A stretch of 64,000 nucleotides of DNA, from positions 18,344-82,343 of the forward strand of contig CAJXOS010000007.1 of NCBI GenBank assembly GCA_913057725.1. Reading direction: 5' to 3'. Source of the DNA: an uncultured Lewinella sp. Its GTDB lineage: Bacteria; Bacteroidota; Bacteroidia; Chitinophagales; Saprospiraceae. Under the pieces are notes generated by a model. It was given only the letters and a program-made list of their open reading frames with translations. It had not been told where the DNA came from and searched no databases. Made by a program: the position numbers and the translations under genes. Within the stretch, counting starts at the first letter, position 1; every line of letters begins with the position of its first letter. This document shows, in pieces, positions 31,021 to 40,562 of the stretch.

Positions 31021-32157
31021 ATGAAAGAGGGATTGCTTGCGCTCAGTTTATGCTTAGGTGCCTTAACAATGTATGCCCAATCTAGCCCCCATGTGATTTT
31101 TGGAGAATGGCCTCGTTATTTCCAGCAGGAAGAAAAGGTAGTACGCGTTTTCCTGGATAAGAACGGAGACTATTATCCTAACAGCATTATTCCTGCCGCC
31201 GATCTGCGAGAAAGTGGGGCTTCTATAAGGGAACATTTCAGCACGAATGCAGACGCTTTTTTAGCCGTTTTACAGTCGTACGGTGTTGCTTCTACAGGGA
31301 GTTTTGAAGACGACTATGCAGCACTACAAGGCGAGATTGTTGATGATTTGCTGCGTTTGGTCAATGCACTGGATCAGGAGCATGATCTGTACATCCTGAT
31401 TCATGGTTTTCGTAAGCCAATGCTACCACAACGGGGTGGTTCTCCTTCCAGTCGTGGTTATGCTTCTGTTCGCAGCAGTATCCAAGGGCAGTACAGTGCG
31501 CAATCTGAGGAAGCCGTCTTTTTGGAGGTCTATTGGGATGGCACCTACGATTGCTGTATTGGCCGCAAAACAAAAGTGAATAAACGCATCTTTAAACTCT
31601 TTGAAGATGTGGCTCAAATAAATGCCAGCGAAGTAGGCTATGGATTGAGAAGACTGGTACCAGCCATTGATCGAGACGAGCTTACCATCGTTACCCACAG
31701 CTTAGGCGCCCAGGTTGGATTGTCCTTGCTTACCAATACCTATGATGAGCGTATCGATGCAAAGGAGCAAGAATTACCCACGCCAGCTCAAGCTCGAGTA
31801 AACATAGGCTTAATTGCACCGGCGATCTCTAGAGATCCTTTTGAGGATTACGACGAACGAACATTATCGACAGTAGCGGACAACGACAATTATCATCTCA
31901 ATATCCTTTACAACGAAAAGGATTTTGTGCTGAAGAAACGTTGGAAAATATTTGGCCCTGGGCCCAAAAAATATGGCGATACCTCCTTGGGGTGTAATTG
32001 CCGCAATGAAGCCGAAAAGCTTGCGGAGGATTTTGCGGAGAACTTTCCTAGTTCTGCCATAACGCTCTATAAATCGGCTATCGGTGGAACCCATCGCTTC
32101 ACGCGTTATGCGAATTCCAGGGCTTTTACCGCTTTCTTAGCGGTAGTCATGGAGTGA
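31021..32157 (+). CDS. Secreted alpha/beta-hydrolase-like protein
   Basis: 378 residues with a signal peptide ending LTMYAQ. The features of a serine hydrolase are the oxyanion-type LYILIHGFRKP (His near residue 128) and the nucleophile elbow TIVTHSLGAQVG (Ser near 227). A late GGTHRF offers the catalytic His (near 356). Cys residues occur as YDCCIG and GCNCRN. The elbow has T rather than G before H, like some lipases. I do not recognise a named family; esterase, lipase or thioesterase activity outside the cytoplasm is inferred. The 190-base gap before it (30831-31020) has only imperfect complementary stretches and no ORF; the 140-base gap after it shows nothing clear. Confidence 0.65.
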   Translation: MKEGLLALSLCLGALTMYAQSSPHVIFGEWPRYFQQEEKVVRVFLDKNGDYYPNSIIPAADLRESGASIREHFSTNADAFLAVLQSYGVASTGSFEDDYAALQGEIVDDLLRLVNALDQEHDLYILIHGFRKPMLPQRGGSPSSRGYASVRSSIQGQYSAQSEEAVFLEVYWDGTYDCCIGRKTKVNKRIFKLFEDVAQINASEVGYGLRRLVPAIDRDELTIVTHSLGAQVGLSLLTNTYDERIDAKEQELPTPAQARVNIGLIAPAISRDPFEDYDERTLSTVADNDNYHLNILYNEKDFVLKKRWKIFGPGPKKYGDTSLGCNCRNEAEKLAEDFAENFPSSAITLYKSAIGGTHRFTRYANSRAFTAFLAVVME

Positions 32158-32297
32158 TCGCCCTGAACAAGTACGCCCTGCTCCACGATCACCGGCTAAT
32201 CGTATTTTGATAGTCTGTGGCAGATGCCTTACCTTGCTTCCTAGGCCGACAGTTGACGGTCCGGCATTTTGAGCTACAAGTAAAATAGGATACGGAT

Positions 32298-32972
32298 ATG
32301 TTTAATCTAGCACAGGCTAGTAGCAGTAGAAAACGCCTGCTACCATACCTCTTTAATTTAGGACTTTTAGGGTTAGTTTTTACACCAACTTGGTCCCAAA
32401 CGGCACAGCAATCCTACATCGTCCAGGAGGGAGATTGGCTCAGTAGTATTTCCGAACGCGCTTACGGAAATCCACATTTATACCATCGCATCATTGACGG
32501 TACAAATGCCAAAGCCAAAGCGGATGAAAGCTACGCGATACTCCATCGCCCTAATCAATTGCGAGTGGGTCAGAAAGTCTGGATTCCCTCTGCACCAGCA
32601 ACCACAAACTTAGCCTCAGCTCCGAAAACGGATTGTGAAATCCGGCTGTGGTATAACTATCAGGTAGTAGCGATTGGCGCGATTAACCAAAGGTGGATAA
32701 ATGATGGATTGGATTTGGAGACACGCGCTCGGCAAGCTTATAAACTACGTCATGACGCCCGGGTCAATGCTCGTTTCATGATGCAGGATCAAACGGCCGT
32801 CAAAGGGCTCCAAGCTAGAGATATGGCCAAGTATGGTAATCCTGATGGTCCTACCTTTGAATACCTCATTCAAAAGAATACCGATCAAGGCCTGAGTATG
32901 GAAGAAGCCTACCAATCGATCATTGATAGCAGTAGTCGTACGGATCAACGATTCAACGCAGATTGTCAATAG
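32298..32972 (+). CDS. LysM-domain exported protein
   Basis: 224 residues. An N-terminal hydrophobic segment (LLPYLFNLGLLGLVF) ending at TWSQ is a signal peptide. A single LysM domain follows at about 38-98: SYIVQEGDWLSSISERAYG, then LYHRIIDGTN, then LRVGQKVWIPS. LysM binds peptidoglycan or chitin-like glycans. The C-terminal half (about 110-224) is charged and helical (ETRARQAYKLRHDARVNARFM) and unrecognised. It is probably periplasmic and wall-bound. Confidence 0.85.
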   Translation: MFNLAQASSSRKRLLPYLFNLGLLGLVFTPTWSQTAQQSYIVQEGDWLSSISERAYGNPHLYHRIIDGTNAKAKADESYAILHRPNQLRVGQKVWIPSAPATTNLASAPKTDCEIRLWYNYQVVAIGAINQRWINDGLDLETRARQAYKLRHDARVNARFMMQDQTAVKGLQARDMAKYGNPDGPTFEYLIQKNTDQGLSMEEAYQSIIDSSSRTDQRFNADCQ

Positions 32973-32979
32973 CAGAACT

Positions 32980-33101
32980 ATGGCAAATACGCTGCAGGTC
33001 ATTATTCTTGATGATGAAACCCCAGCCGTTCGGGTAATCCGAAATTACTTCGAGAAGGGACCTTCAAAGTCGAATTGGCTTTGACAAAGGGAGGTACCTA
33101 A
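32980..33101 (+). pseudogene. Remnant of a LytTR-type response regulator (receiver N-terminus only)
   Basis: Starting 7 bases after the LysM gene, ATG at 32980 opens with VIILDDETPAVRVIRNYFEK, the first strand and helix of a receiver domain with the acidic pair that binds Mg2+. The frame stops at 33082-33084. A different frame from about 33061 reads TFKVELALTKGGT and stops at 33099, as would follow in a receiver domain after an indel. The phospho-acceptor and the output domain are missing. This is a broken gene of about 40 codons, cut off against the convergent S41 gene at 33116. Confidence 0.5.
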
Positions 33102-33115
33102 GATCAACTGCAGAT

Positions 33116-35377
33116 TTACTTGTCTTCCTGTACAAACTCAATGGCCCGTTCCAGTACTTCGTCTCTTCCTTCGCGGATTCCAGCAATTGTGGGCTTACAC
33201 GGAATGTCTGGCTGAATGCCTAGTCGTTGTAGCTGCCTCCCATCGGCGTGGCGCACACCCTGACCACTAAAGCTGAGCCGTATGCCGCCGGGAATCGCAA
33301 AGTTGGTCACATCTCCATTCGCTCCCATCGTTGGGCTACCAATGAAGGTGACATCTGCCACTTGTTCCAAAAACAAGCAGGTATGCTCGGCTTGGCTCAC
33401 GGCATCCTCATTGATGAGTACCACGATTTTGCCCTGGTATTTTGGCTCATCACGATAAGGTACCGTCTGCATGAATTGATAACCTGCTCTTGACCAGGCC
33501 ATATCCCCAGTTTTTAGGTTAGGTCCAAAGACCAATGGACAATTGAAGACCGCCAACTCCGGGCTTACGATCTCGCTTAGGCGTGGTGCAATAGCCCAGG
33601 CAGTACCATTGGGATAACCACGCATGTCAAAAACCAGAGCGTCTGCTTTGCCATACGTCTCAAAGAAATCATCCACTTGACTGGAGGCGAGGATGTTGAG
33701 GTCGGCGTAAGCGATGCGCTCGGAGAGCCAACGCATGGTATCCGTGCGTGGAGCCTTGTAGTTTTTGTAATGGTCTCTTGAGGTGAAATAGGTCACATCC
33801 TCTACTGAACCATCAGCGTGTTGGATGGTGTATACAGTGGTCGTAGGTTCAGGCGTGCACACTGATCTTTGCGTGGCTCTTTTCCGAAAAGCTTGTTCTG
33901 TAGAGTAGGCTAGATAAGTGCGCATGTCTTCCATAATATCCTTCACCGGTACACCGTCTTTGGCCAGTACTACATCTCCGATCTGAGTTTTACCAACGCT
34001 ATCTTGAAGTACCTGCTTTATCACTACCGATTCTTCTATCCAGCCCGTGTAAAAAGGTGGGGGCGTGAAACCGAAGAGCTCTTTGAATAGCGTATTAGCG
34101 TTGGTGCCTCGCGCACCTCCGTGCGAATCCTGAATGTAGTGATAGAAGCCAAACACTGCTTTTTGATAATCAAGAGCGTTCTCGGCCTGAACGAAAGCCG
34201 GCAGGAACTCACGTGTTACCACCTCCCAATTTCGATCCATGAGATCACGATAGGGGAAGAAGAGGTCGATAATATTGAAGATACGAGCTGCTGCCAGTAA
34301 GCGATCACCAAGTTCCGGATAGGCCTCCTCCGTGAATACCGGAGTGTAAGGAATACCAGTAAACGGAGATACGGTTGTTGGAGCAGCACTAGCCGTAGCT
34401 GTGGAGGCCGACGTTTGCAGTTCGCGTATAATGGTTGGATAGTCTGCCTCTTCTGCGGCTTTTACGAGTGCATCAGTTAAATCGCTTTGTATTGGAGTGG
34501 TGGCTTCTGCAGCTCTAATCTGTACGCTCAGTTGAGGTGTGAGCGGCAGACTGTACACTTCTCCTGCTGGTGCTGCACCTAATTGGTCAAGATTGATAAT
34601 CGCAGCTTCTCCTTGTGCTTGTAAAGCGAAAGCAATACCTGGAAGCTGTCCCGCTGAATGGTCGTTCACAATGAAAGCGACAGGGATGTTCTCGGTCCGT
34701 TCCCCAGTATATACTTTACCAAGCTCCACCGTGTAGCCTGAAAAGTAGCCACCGCTAGTAGTCCCTTGTTCTGGCTGGAAGCCACGATGATAGGCTTTCA
34801 TCTTGGCTGGTCCTCTGAAGGTGCCGGAGCAGAGTGCCCCTTCCCATTCGTACCAGCTGAATAGAATATCCAGATAAGCCCAACCGGGATTAAATTCCTC
34901 CGTAAATCGCCAATCGAAAATCACGGTACTGGCGTTCATTAATTCATCCTTAAGCGCAGTCAATTCATTGTCGTGCATCGCGTAATCGGGAAGCTGATAA
35001 CCACTCTTTGCCGATACGATGAGCGTGCCGTCTTCCTGTTTTGTTAGGTCGAAAGGTTGTGGGGCTTCAGCTGGTTCTTCCGTTGATTCACTTGTGTATA
35101 TAACCTTTGTGGTAGGGTCGCCCAGTTCAGTGAATAGCGCCTCTAGAGTTTGTGCGTATGCTTCATCCGTTTCAGCATTAAGAACTGCAGTCGCATGTTC
35201 TGACCAGGCCTCATCCCACTTGATGGGACGATAAGCGAGGTAAGGGTGGAAATATTTAACGGTACCGTAGATCTGACTATAGTGAAATAAGCGATCCTTT
35301 TGTTCGGTAGTTAAATCCTGAGCAGAAGTAGAAAGGCAGATAGATACCAGGAGAAGCGGTGTAAGAAAGCGAAGCAT
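33116..35377 (-). CDS. S41-family peptidase (tail-specific/tricorn-like), exported
   Basis: 753 residues with a signal peptide (MLRFLTPLLLVSICLSTSAQ). The N-terminal part (about 20-330) is unassigned and beta-rich. The C-terminal part carries an S41 domain: a PDZ-like segment (VLQDSVGKTQIGDVVLAKDG), then the core with ADALVFDMRGYPNG, KIVVLINEDAVSQAEHTC (probable nucleophile Ser661) and GSPTMGANGDVTNFAIPGG. It ends with the usual ADGRQLQRLGIQPDIP. S41 enzymes cut exported or damaged proteins from or near the C-terminus. It is probably periplasmic or membrane-facing and transcribed alone. The gap to the next, divergent gene (35378-35569) holds both promoters, not resolved. Confidence 0.88.
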   Translation of the reverse strand: MLRFLTPLLLVSICLSTSAQDLTTEQKDRLFHYSQIYGTVKYFHPYLAYRPIKWDEAWSEHATAVLNAETDEAYAQTLEALFTELGDPTTKVIYTSESTEEPAEAPQPFDLTKQEDGTLIVSAKSGYQLPDYAMHDNELTALKDELMNASTVIFDWRFTEEFNPGWAYLDILFSWYEWEGALCSGTFRGPAKMKAYHRGFQPEQGTTSGGYFSGYTVELGKVYTGERTENIPVAFIVNDHSAGQLPGIAFALQAQGEAAIINLDQLGAAPAGEVYSLPLTPQLSVQIRAAEATTPIQSDLTDALVKAAEEADYPTIIRELQTSASTATASAAPTTVSPFTGIPYTPVFTEEAYPELGDRLLAAARIFNIIDLFFPYRDLMDRNWEVVTREFLPAFVQAENALDYQKAVFGFYHYIQDSHGGARGTNANTLFKELFGFTPPPFYTGWIEESVVIKQVLQDSVGKTQIGDVVLAKDGVPVKDIMEDMRTYLAYSTEQAFRKRATQRSVCTPEPTTTVYTIQHADGSVEDVTYFTSRDHYKNYKAPRTDTMRWLSERIAYADLNILASSQVDDFFETYGKADALVFDMRGYPNGTAWAIAPRLSEIVSPELAVFNCPLVFGPNLKTGDMAWSRAGYQFMQTVPYRDEPKYQGKIVVLINEDAVSQAEHTCLFLEQVADVTFIGSPTMGANGDVTNFAIPGGIRLSFSGQGVRHADGRQLQRLGIQPDIPCKPTIAGIREGRDEVLERAIEFVQEDK

Positions 35378-35569
35378 GATACGGGTGGTTAGTCGGTAAG
35401 AGAAAACATAGTTGCTATTGGTTTAATGATATACCTGAAACCAATATAGTTGCCACCAAATTTAAAATTTCGATATACAGTAGCAAAATCCTTTAACGTT
35501 CACTACGGTATCAAAGGTGTATGCTAATCCGGTGCATTGTACCTTAGCATGGTACTAGAATAGCTCCCT

Positions 35570-36778
35570 ATGAAATTTATCAAACGCCTCTTTTTGCTCG
35601 TCCTTTTTATTGCTGGTGCTCTGGTTGGTTATGCTCAATACAAGAACCTGGCCTTTACAGATTATGAGGGTATACTAGCAAGTCTGCAACAAGATGTCTC
35701 TGATTGGGTGGCGGCAAGTCAGCAAGCCGAAGCAGAATCCAGCGAAGAAGTCGAAATCACAGAACAGCAGAACCTGTCCAGTGAACCTGCGCCCAAGAAA
35801 AGAGAACGCTTGCGGGTGCCTGCTAACCCGTATTCGCAACTGGATCGGTATGTACGTGCTTGTCCCACGGAAGCGGAGGTAGATGTGGCCACGCTAGCTG
35901 CCTATTTGGGAGAACGGGCTTCTTCTGACATTGAAAAAGCCCGTGCTATTTACATCTGGTTGACGGATAATATCTACTACGATGATGAAGGCTTCAACAC
36001 CGGGAACTACAGCGACACCTCTCCCAGCGGTGTCCTTGCCAACCGTACTTCTGTTTGTGATGGTTACAGCTCCTTGTTTTTTGCGCTGGGGTATGAAATG
36101 GATTTGGATGTACTAAAAATAACGGGCTACGCCAAAGGCTATGGATACCAACCAGGCAAGCGTTTTAGCCGAAGTGATCATGCCTGGAACGCGGTGCGCA
36201 TCGATAACGAATGGCGTATCTTTGATGCCACCTGGGGGGCTGGTAATGGTAAGAGTGTGAATGGCAATTTGGTCTCTACCCAGGTCTTTGAGGAATATTG
36301 GTTTGACGTGGATCCGTACGAAGCGATATTTAATCATTATCCAGAAGATCCTGCCTATACTTTTGTGGAGCCTAGTCTCAGCCTACGGCAATATGAGCAG
36401 TTTCCTTACGTACGAAAAGGCTACCATCAACTGATGCAAAATGGCAAGCAGATCTATAACTCCAGTTTGGCGGGAGAACTAACTCGTTTTCCGGATGCTT
36501 ATTCGGTCAAAACATACCTTAAGACTGTCACCATGCCACTAGAACGAGAACTGGAGTTAGGCCAGTCCTACTCATTTGTGCTGCAGGCACCAGAAGCCGA
36601 AGCTGTTGCTTTAATTGATGCAGAAGGAAATTGGGAACAACTAGAGGATGATTATGGCGAGTTCAGCGTTGATTATCAACCCACTACTACTGGTGAGCTG
36701 AAATTGGGGGTAAAAACAAGTGCTAAGCAAGAATATGCTATCGTGCTTGTCTATGAGGTAGTGGGCCAGGTTCAGTAG
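35570..36778 (+). CDS. Transglutaminase-like (papain-fold) protein with N-terminal membrane segment
   Basis: 402 residues. The N-terminus (FIKRLFLLVLFIAGALVGYA) is a signal peptide or anchor, followed by a Glu-rich linker to about residue 85. The transglutaminase-like core (about 90-230) shows the full triad: Cys163 in TSVCDGYSSLF, His204 in SDHAWNAVRI and Asp219 in WRIFDATWGAG. The form resembles the kyphoscoliosis/CYK3-like transglutaminase peptidases. The C-terminal about 150 residues look like a beta-sandwich (LGQSYSFVLQAPEAEAVALI). A periplasmic peptidase or cross-linking role is possible; the substrate is unknown. Confidence 0.88.
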   Translation: MKFIKRLFLLVLFIAGALVGYAQYKNLAFTDYEGILASLQQDVSDWVAASQQAEAESSEEVEITEQQNLSSEPAPKKRERLRVPANPYSQLDRYVRACPTEAEVDVATLAAYLGERASSDIEKARAIYIWLTDNIYYDDEGFNTGNYSDTSPSGVLANRTSVCDGYSSLFFALGYEMDLDVLKITGYAKGYGYQPGKRFSRSDHAWNAVRIDNEWRIFDATWGAGNGKSVNGNLVSTQVFEEYWFDVDPYEAIFNHYPEDPAYTFVEPSLSLRQYEQFPYVRKGYHQLMQNGKQIYNSSLAGELTRFPDAYSVKTYLKTVTMPLERELELGQSYSFVLQAPEAEAVALIDAEGNWEQLEDDYGEFSVDYQPTTTGELKLGVKTSAKQEYAIVLVYEVVGQVQ

Positions 36779-36854
36779 TGAAATTTTCTTCCTCTGCCAG
36801 GTAGGTCTTTGGGGCGTATGCTTGTCTTTAGAGTATACACCAAAAGATATACCA

Positions 36855-37898
36855 ATGAAACACTTATCTAATGTTTTGCTCCTTGCCTTGACCGTATTTG
36901 CTTTAGCATCCTGTGATAAAGAGGATGATACCTGTGTGGAATCCGTTTGGTATCAGGATCAGGATGGAGATGGTCTTGGCGATGCTTCGAATACGCTCTC
37001 TGCATGTGATCAGCCTGCAGGCTATGTAGCTAATAGCAACGATGACGATGATACCGTGGCACAAGTAGCTGATGTTACTGCCTACGGCGATGCCCTGAGT
37101 GATCAGGTTGCCAACGGTGATGGCAACGGAATCGATAACTACTTTCGAAATAGCGGGGTAGTTGTGGACGAGGTCGCCAATACGTACTTCGCTGTGAATG
37201 GCGTGCATCCTGTAAACTCTGGCGACTATACTTCTTATTATACCAAATCAATTGTGGAGGCTTCTCTGGATACGGATGAAATTGTCCAGGTCTGGGCCTT
37301 TGATTCAAATACCCTTGGGCGTGAGGTAGATATGGAAGGTCTTTGCTTTGCCGAAAGCACTGATGTCCTGTACATAGGTGATGAGTATAACTTCATTTAT
37401 GAACTAGATCTTAATACTGGGGTAGTAACTCGAGAGTGGGACCTGGCAGACATTGGTATTTCCACGGCTACGGATCGTGGCGTTGAAGCCATCACCTATC
37501 TCAACGGACACTTCTTCGTAGGAATCCAAGAAGAGCAACGGATCTATGAATTGGACCTGCACCTGAATGCTACGGATGCCGGGAGCGCCGACTATCAGAC
37601 CGTTGATGTGATTTCTTCTTTTGATGTGGAGCGCTCTCCAAGTGGTCTATTTGCTACTAGTGATGGTAGCATCTATATGGTCGCTTTCGGTGCTGGTGCC
37701 GGGGATATCTATCACTATAGTACAGATGGTACGTTGAGTTGTATAATCACCTTGTCTAGTGATATCGAAATTGTCCGACCAGACGGTATCTATATTGATA
37801 GTGCTGGTGAGTATGCCTACCTCGCCGACTCACAGGGAGCCTTAAATGGTCTCCATGGCATGTACCGTGTTGCGTGGAATACGTTGAGCTGTGAATAG
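36855..37898 (+). CDS. Surface lipoprotein, SdiA-regulated/SMP-30-like beta-propeller
   Basis: The start at 36855 is chosen over 36822 because the lipoprotein signal (MKHLSNVLLLALTVFALASC) begins there. The Cys is followed by DKEDD, an acidic patch like the Bacteroidota export signal for surface lipoproteins. A short Ca-binding-like segment, DQDGDGLGDA, comes next, as in thrombospondin type 3 repeats. The remaining 270 residues read as a propeller: MEGLCFAESTDVLYIGDEYNF, GVEAITYLNGHFFVGIQEE, SPSGLFATSDGSIYMVAFG, RPDGIYIDSAGEYAYLADSQ. This arrangement matches SdiA-regulated-like lipoproteins, whose role is unknown. A bidirectional terminator follows. Confidence 0.8.
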   Translation: MKHLSNVLLLALTVFALASCDKEDDTCVESVWYQDQDGDGLGDASNTLSACDQPAGYVANSNDDDDTVAQVADVTAYGDALSDQVANGDGNGIDNYFRNSGVVVDEVANTYFAVNGVHPVNSGDYTSYYTKSIVEASLDTDEIVQVWAFDSNTLGREVDMEGLCFAESTDVLYIGDEYNFIYELDLNTGVVTREWDLADIGISTATDRGVEAITYLNGHFFVGIQEEQRIYELDLHLNATDAGSADYQTVDVISSFDVERSPSGLFATSDGSIYMVAFGAGAGDIYHYSTDGTLSCIITLSSDIEIVRPDGIYIDSAGEYAYLADSQGALNGLHGMYRVAWNTLSCE

Positions 37899-37918
37899 TA
37901 GAAAGTCGTAGGAAATGA

Positions 37919-37969
37919 AAACGGGCGCGAAGTGATCCAAGTATAGAACTTGGTACTTCGCGCCCGTTT
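37919..37969. terminator. Bidirectional intrinsic terminator between convergent genes
   Basis: Fifteen-base perfect arms at 37919-37933 and 37955-37969 (AAACGGGCGCGAAGT and its complement) enclose a second small stem (CCAAGT/ACTTGG). A-residues precede and GTTTT follows, so it can serve both the lipoprotein gene ending at 37898 and the barrel gene ending at 37996. Confidence 0.92.
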
Positions 37970-37995
37970 GTTTTCACTGAAATTGTGGCTGGATA

Positions 37996-40344
37996 TTAAC
38001 GCCGTTGCTGATCAATGCGATAGCTCATGGTTAGGTTAGCAACTGTCCCTTGCCACTGGAATTGATTTTCGCGGATGAAGTCCACTCCCCGTACGATGCT
38101 ACGACGGATACGCGTATTAAATACATCCCGTACGCTGAGGGTAAGCGAACCATTGCCATTGAATATCTCGTGGCTCAAGGCCAAGTCCATCCGCCAAATG
38201 GAGCGGGTACGACCTTGGGTGGTTTGGCGTGGTGCACGATAGTTGAATCGAATCTGTCCTTCGGTGTTTTCTGCAATATCAAACTGCGCTGTCGCACGCG
38301 TAAACCAGGTGAAGGTTTCCGCGCGCAGCTCGGGGAATTCTTCCCCTCCGTCAACGATCTCCTGGAATAAGTTTAGATCTCCGTTGACCTTAAGCCAGGC
38401 CGCTAATTTGTAGTTGGCGTTGAGCTCGAAGCCAAAATTATCCTGGGTAGCCAGGTTCTCAGGGCGAGTGATACTGGTACCATCAGGATTAACCCGTTGG
38501 ATACGCTCCGTCACCCCGGTAGTATGCCGGTAGTAAGCAGTAGTGAAGAGACTTCCTTTTTCGAATATCCGCAGAAAGCCAAGTTCCAGATTGTTGCTGA
38601 ACTCAGGATCCAAGTCTGGATTACCGCCCCAGAAGTTTCGGTCGTCAGAGAAGGTGAAGAACGGATTCAGGCTCCAGAAGCTTGGTCGGCTAATACGGCG
38701 GCTATAGCTGAACTGCAGGCTGTTGGTTTCCGAAAACTCGAAGCCCAGATTAGCACTGGGGAAGAAGTTGAGAAAATCCCGCTCGTTTACTTCTGCCGTT
38801 GTTTTAAGCTCCGTCTTGATACCTGTGTATTCCGGGCGCAAGCCAAATTGATAGCTGAACGCACCTTTCTTGTTGCCGTACATGAGGTAGGCAGCGTAGA
38901 TGTTTTCGTCGTAGAAAAACTCATTGGTGAATTGAGGAAGCGTCTCGAAATCATCATTCACCAATTCTTCTACTGTAAAGTCATTTGAAATCTGGCGGAT
39001 GCCGATTCTGGCACCGGCCTCAAACTTGCCGTTTTTGCCGAAGGGCAAAGTATAATCCGTCTGGAAGATCAGGTTTGAATTGGCTTCTCGATTGGCACTA
39101 CGTTGTACTAAATCCAGTAGACCTTCATTGCTTTCCATATCCGAGAAGACGGTATTTCTTAAATCACTGCTCTCCGTTTCTACTTCATCTTGATAGCGGA
39201 TGTCGGCGGTGAGGACGTGCTTTTTGCTGGAGTACTCCCGACGGAAGCTGAGTGATACTTCAGTCTCTTCTTCTGCCTCCGTTTCCTCATCTGTTCTGAT
39301 GGTCCGCTCGAGGAAGTCATCATCCAGGAAGTCGAGGTAGGTTGTGGTGTTGAGGTTGTTGTCGTCACCTATGTTGTAGCGTCCGGCTAGTGTCAGTGTC
39401 GTTTTATCATCAAAATTGTAATCGACTCCTGCCCGAAAGTTATGGCTTAGGCCTGAGCGATCGCGGTCTCCGATTTGTTCCGTACGGAACACGCCCATAT
39501 CCGTGAATAGATCTTGCTCAATACTACTGCGACCTACGCGTGTGCGGTAGTTCAAGCCATAGTTTGTAAACCAGTTGAGCCTGCCTGAGCGATAATTCAG
39601 ATTAGCGGCTCCACCATAAGACTCGGGGATGCCTCCATTGATATCGAAAGAGCCATTGAAGCCTTTGCGACGGTCTTTTTTCAAAACGATATTGATAACA
39701 CCGGCCGCTCCCTCCGCCTCGTAGCGCGCGGAAGGGTTAGTGATCACCTCTACTTTCTCGATCATGTCGGCAGTAAGGGCACGTAAACCCTGGCCCCCGT
39801 CACCAACCAAGCCGTTAGGACGTCCATTGATGAGAATGCGTACTCCGCCGCTTCCGCGCAGACTCACATTGCCTTCTACATCTACTTGTACAGAAGGCAC
39901 ATTCTCCAATACATTTAGTGCATTGCCGCCCCGAGCATTGAGGTCTTTGCCCACATTGAAGACGCGTTTGTCGAGTTGGATTTCAGTGGTAGACCGTTCT
40001 CCTACAACGAGTACTTCGTCCAGCACTTCTACATCTTCTTGTAGTTCAATATCACCAAGGTCCAGGACTCGATCAGTGATGGAGAAGTCGCTGATTCGCT
40101 TTTCCGCAAAGCCGATGTAGGTAATCTTCACTTCAAAGGCTTCCTCCTCGGTTTGCACCTCAAACTTACCGTCGAGGTCAGTATTAGCAGCCGTGATGAT
40201 TTCTTCCGTTTCGGGGTCGGTAATCATTACGGTAGCAAACATGGCGGACTCACCATCAGGGGTAAGAACTTTACCTTTTACAATCGATTGGGCAGAGAGC
40301 GTAGAAAGGCAAATGAAAAAGAATAAAAATGCTATTGAACGCAT
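37996..40344 (-). CDS. TonB-dependent-receptor-like outer-membrane barrel (OMP_b-brl_3 type)
   Basis: 782 residues. Signal peptide at 1-18 (IAFLFFFICLSTLSAQ). A carboxypeptidase-regulatory-like domain follows at about 19-95 (VKGKVLTPDGESAMFATVMI). The plug is at about 110-215, with NALNVLENVPSVQVDVEGNV and RGSGGVRILINGRPNG. A barrel of about 550 residues ends in FQWQGTVANLTMSYRIDQQRR. This is the receptor subtype with the OMP_b-brl_3 barrel, which often lacks a clear TonB box and has no SusD partner; none is adjacent here. It probably takes up or exports an unknown substrate across the outer membrane. The paralogue at 60668-63166 shares the architecture. Confidence 0.92.
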   Translation of the reverse strand: MRSIAFLFFFICLSTLSAQSIVKGKVLTPDGESAMFATVMITDPETEEIITAANTDLDGKFEVQTEEEAFEVKITYIGFAEKRISDFSITDRVLDLGDIELQEDVEVLDEVLVVGERSTTEIQLDKRVFNVGKDLNARGGNALNVLENVPSVQVDVEGNVSLRGSGGVRILINGRPNGLVGDGGQGLRALTADMIEKVEVITNPSARYEAEGAAGVINIVLKKDRRKGFNGSFDINGGIPESYGGAANLNYRSGRLNWFTNYGLNYRTRVGRSSIEQDLFTDMGVFRTEQIGDRDRSGLSHNFRAGVDYNFDDKTTLTLAGRYNIGDDNNLNTTTYLDFLDDDFLERTIRTDEETEAEEETEVSLSFRREYSSKKHVLTADIRYQDEVETESSDLRNTVFSDMESNEGLLDLVQRSANREANSNLIFQTDYTLPFGKNGKFEAGARIGIRQISNDFTVEELVNDDFETLPQFTNEFFYDENIYAAYLMYGNKKGAFSYQFGLRPEYTGIKTELKTTAEVNERDFLNFFPSANLGFEFSETNSLQFSYSRRISRPSFWSLNPFFTFSDDRNFWGGNPDLDPEFSNNLELGFLRIFEKGSLFTTAYYRHTTGVTERIQRVNPDGTSITRPENLATQDNFGFELNANYKLAAWLKVNGDLNLFQEIVDGGEEFPELRAETFTWFTRATAQFDIAENTEGQIRFNYRAPRQTTQGRTRSIWRMDLALSHEIFNGNGSLTLSVRDVFNTRIRRSIVRGVDFIRENQFQWQGTVANLTMSYRIDQQRR

Positions 40345-40562
40345 GGGGTTATTTCTTGGCTTACTAATCCGTTACACCCCAGTAAACGCGACTCAGGCCA
40401 TGTTGTTTTCTGTATCCTTCAGTTGCAGCGAGTGGCTTGTCTTTTGCTGTGGATGAGGTTTGGGAGCACTTTGTTGGGAAATGAAAGGGGCAAGAATAAA
40501 AACACCCAACGGTTTGTCTATTGCTATCCGTCTTTCTAAGTGCTCATCACCGCTTCCTTGTC

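Noticed and set aside
32154..32196. GTGATCG/CGATCAC inverted repeat after the hydrolase gene as terminator
   Set aside because: Only seven base pairs with a long loop and no T-run.
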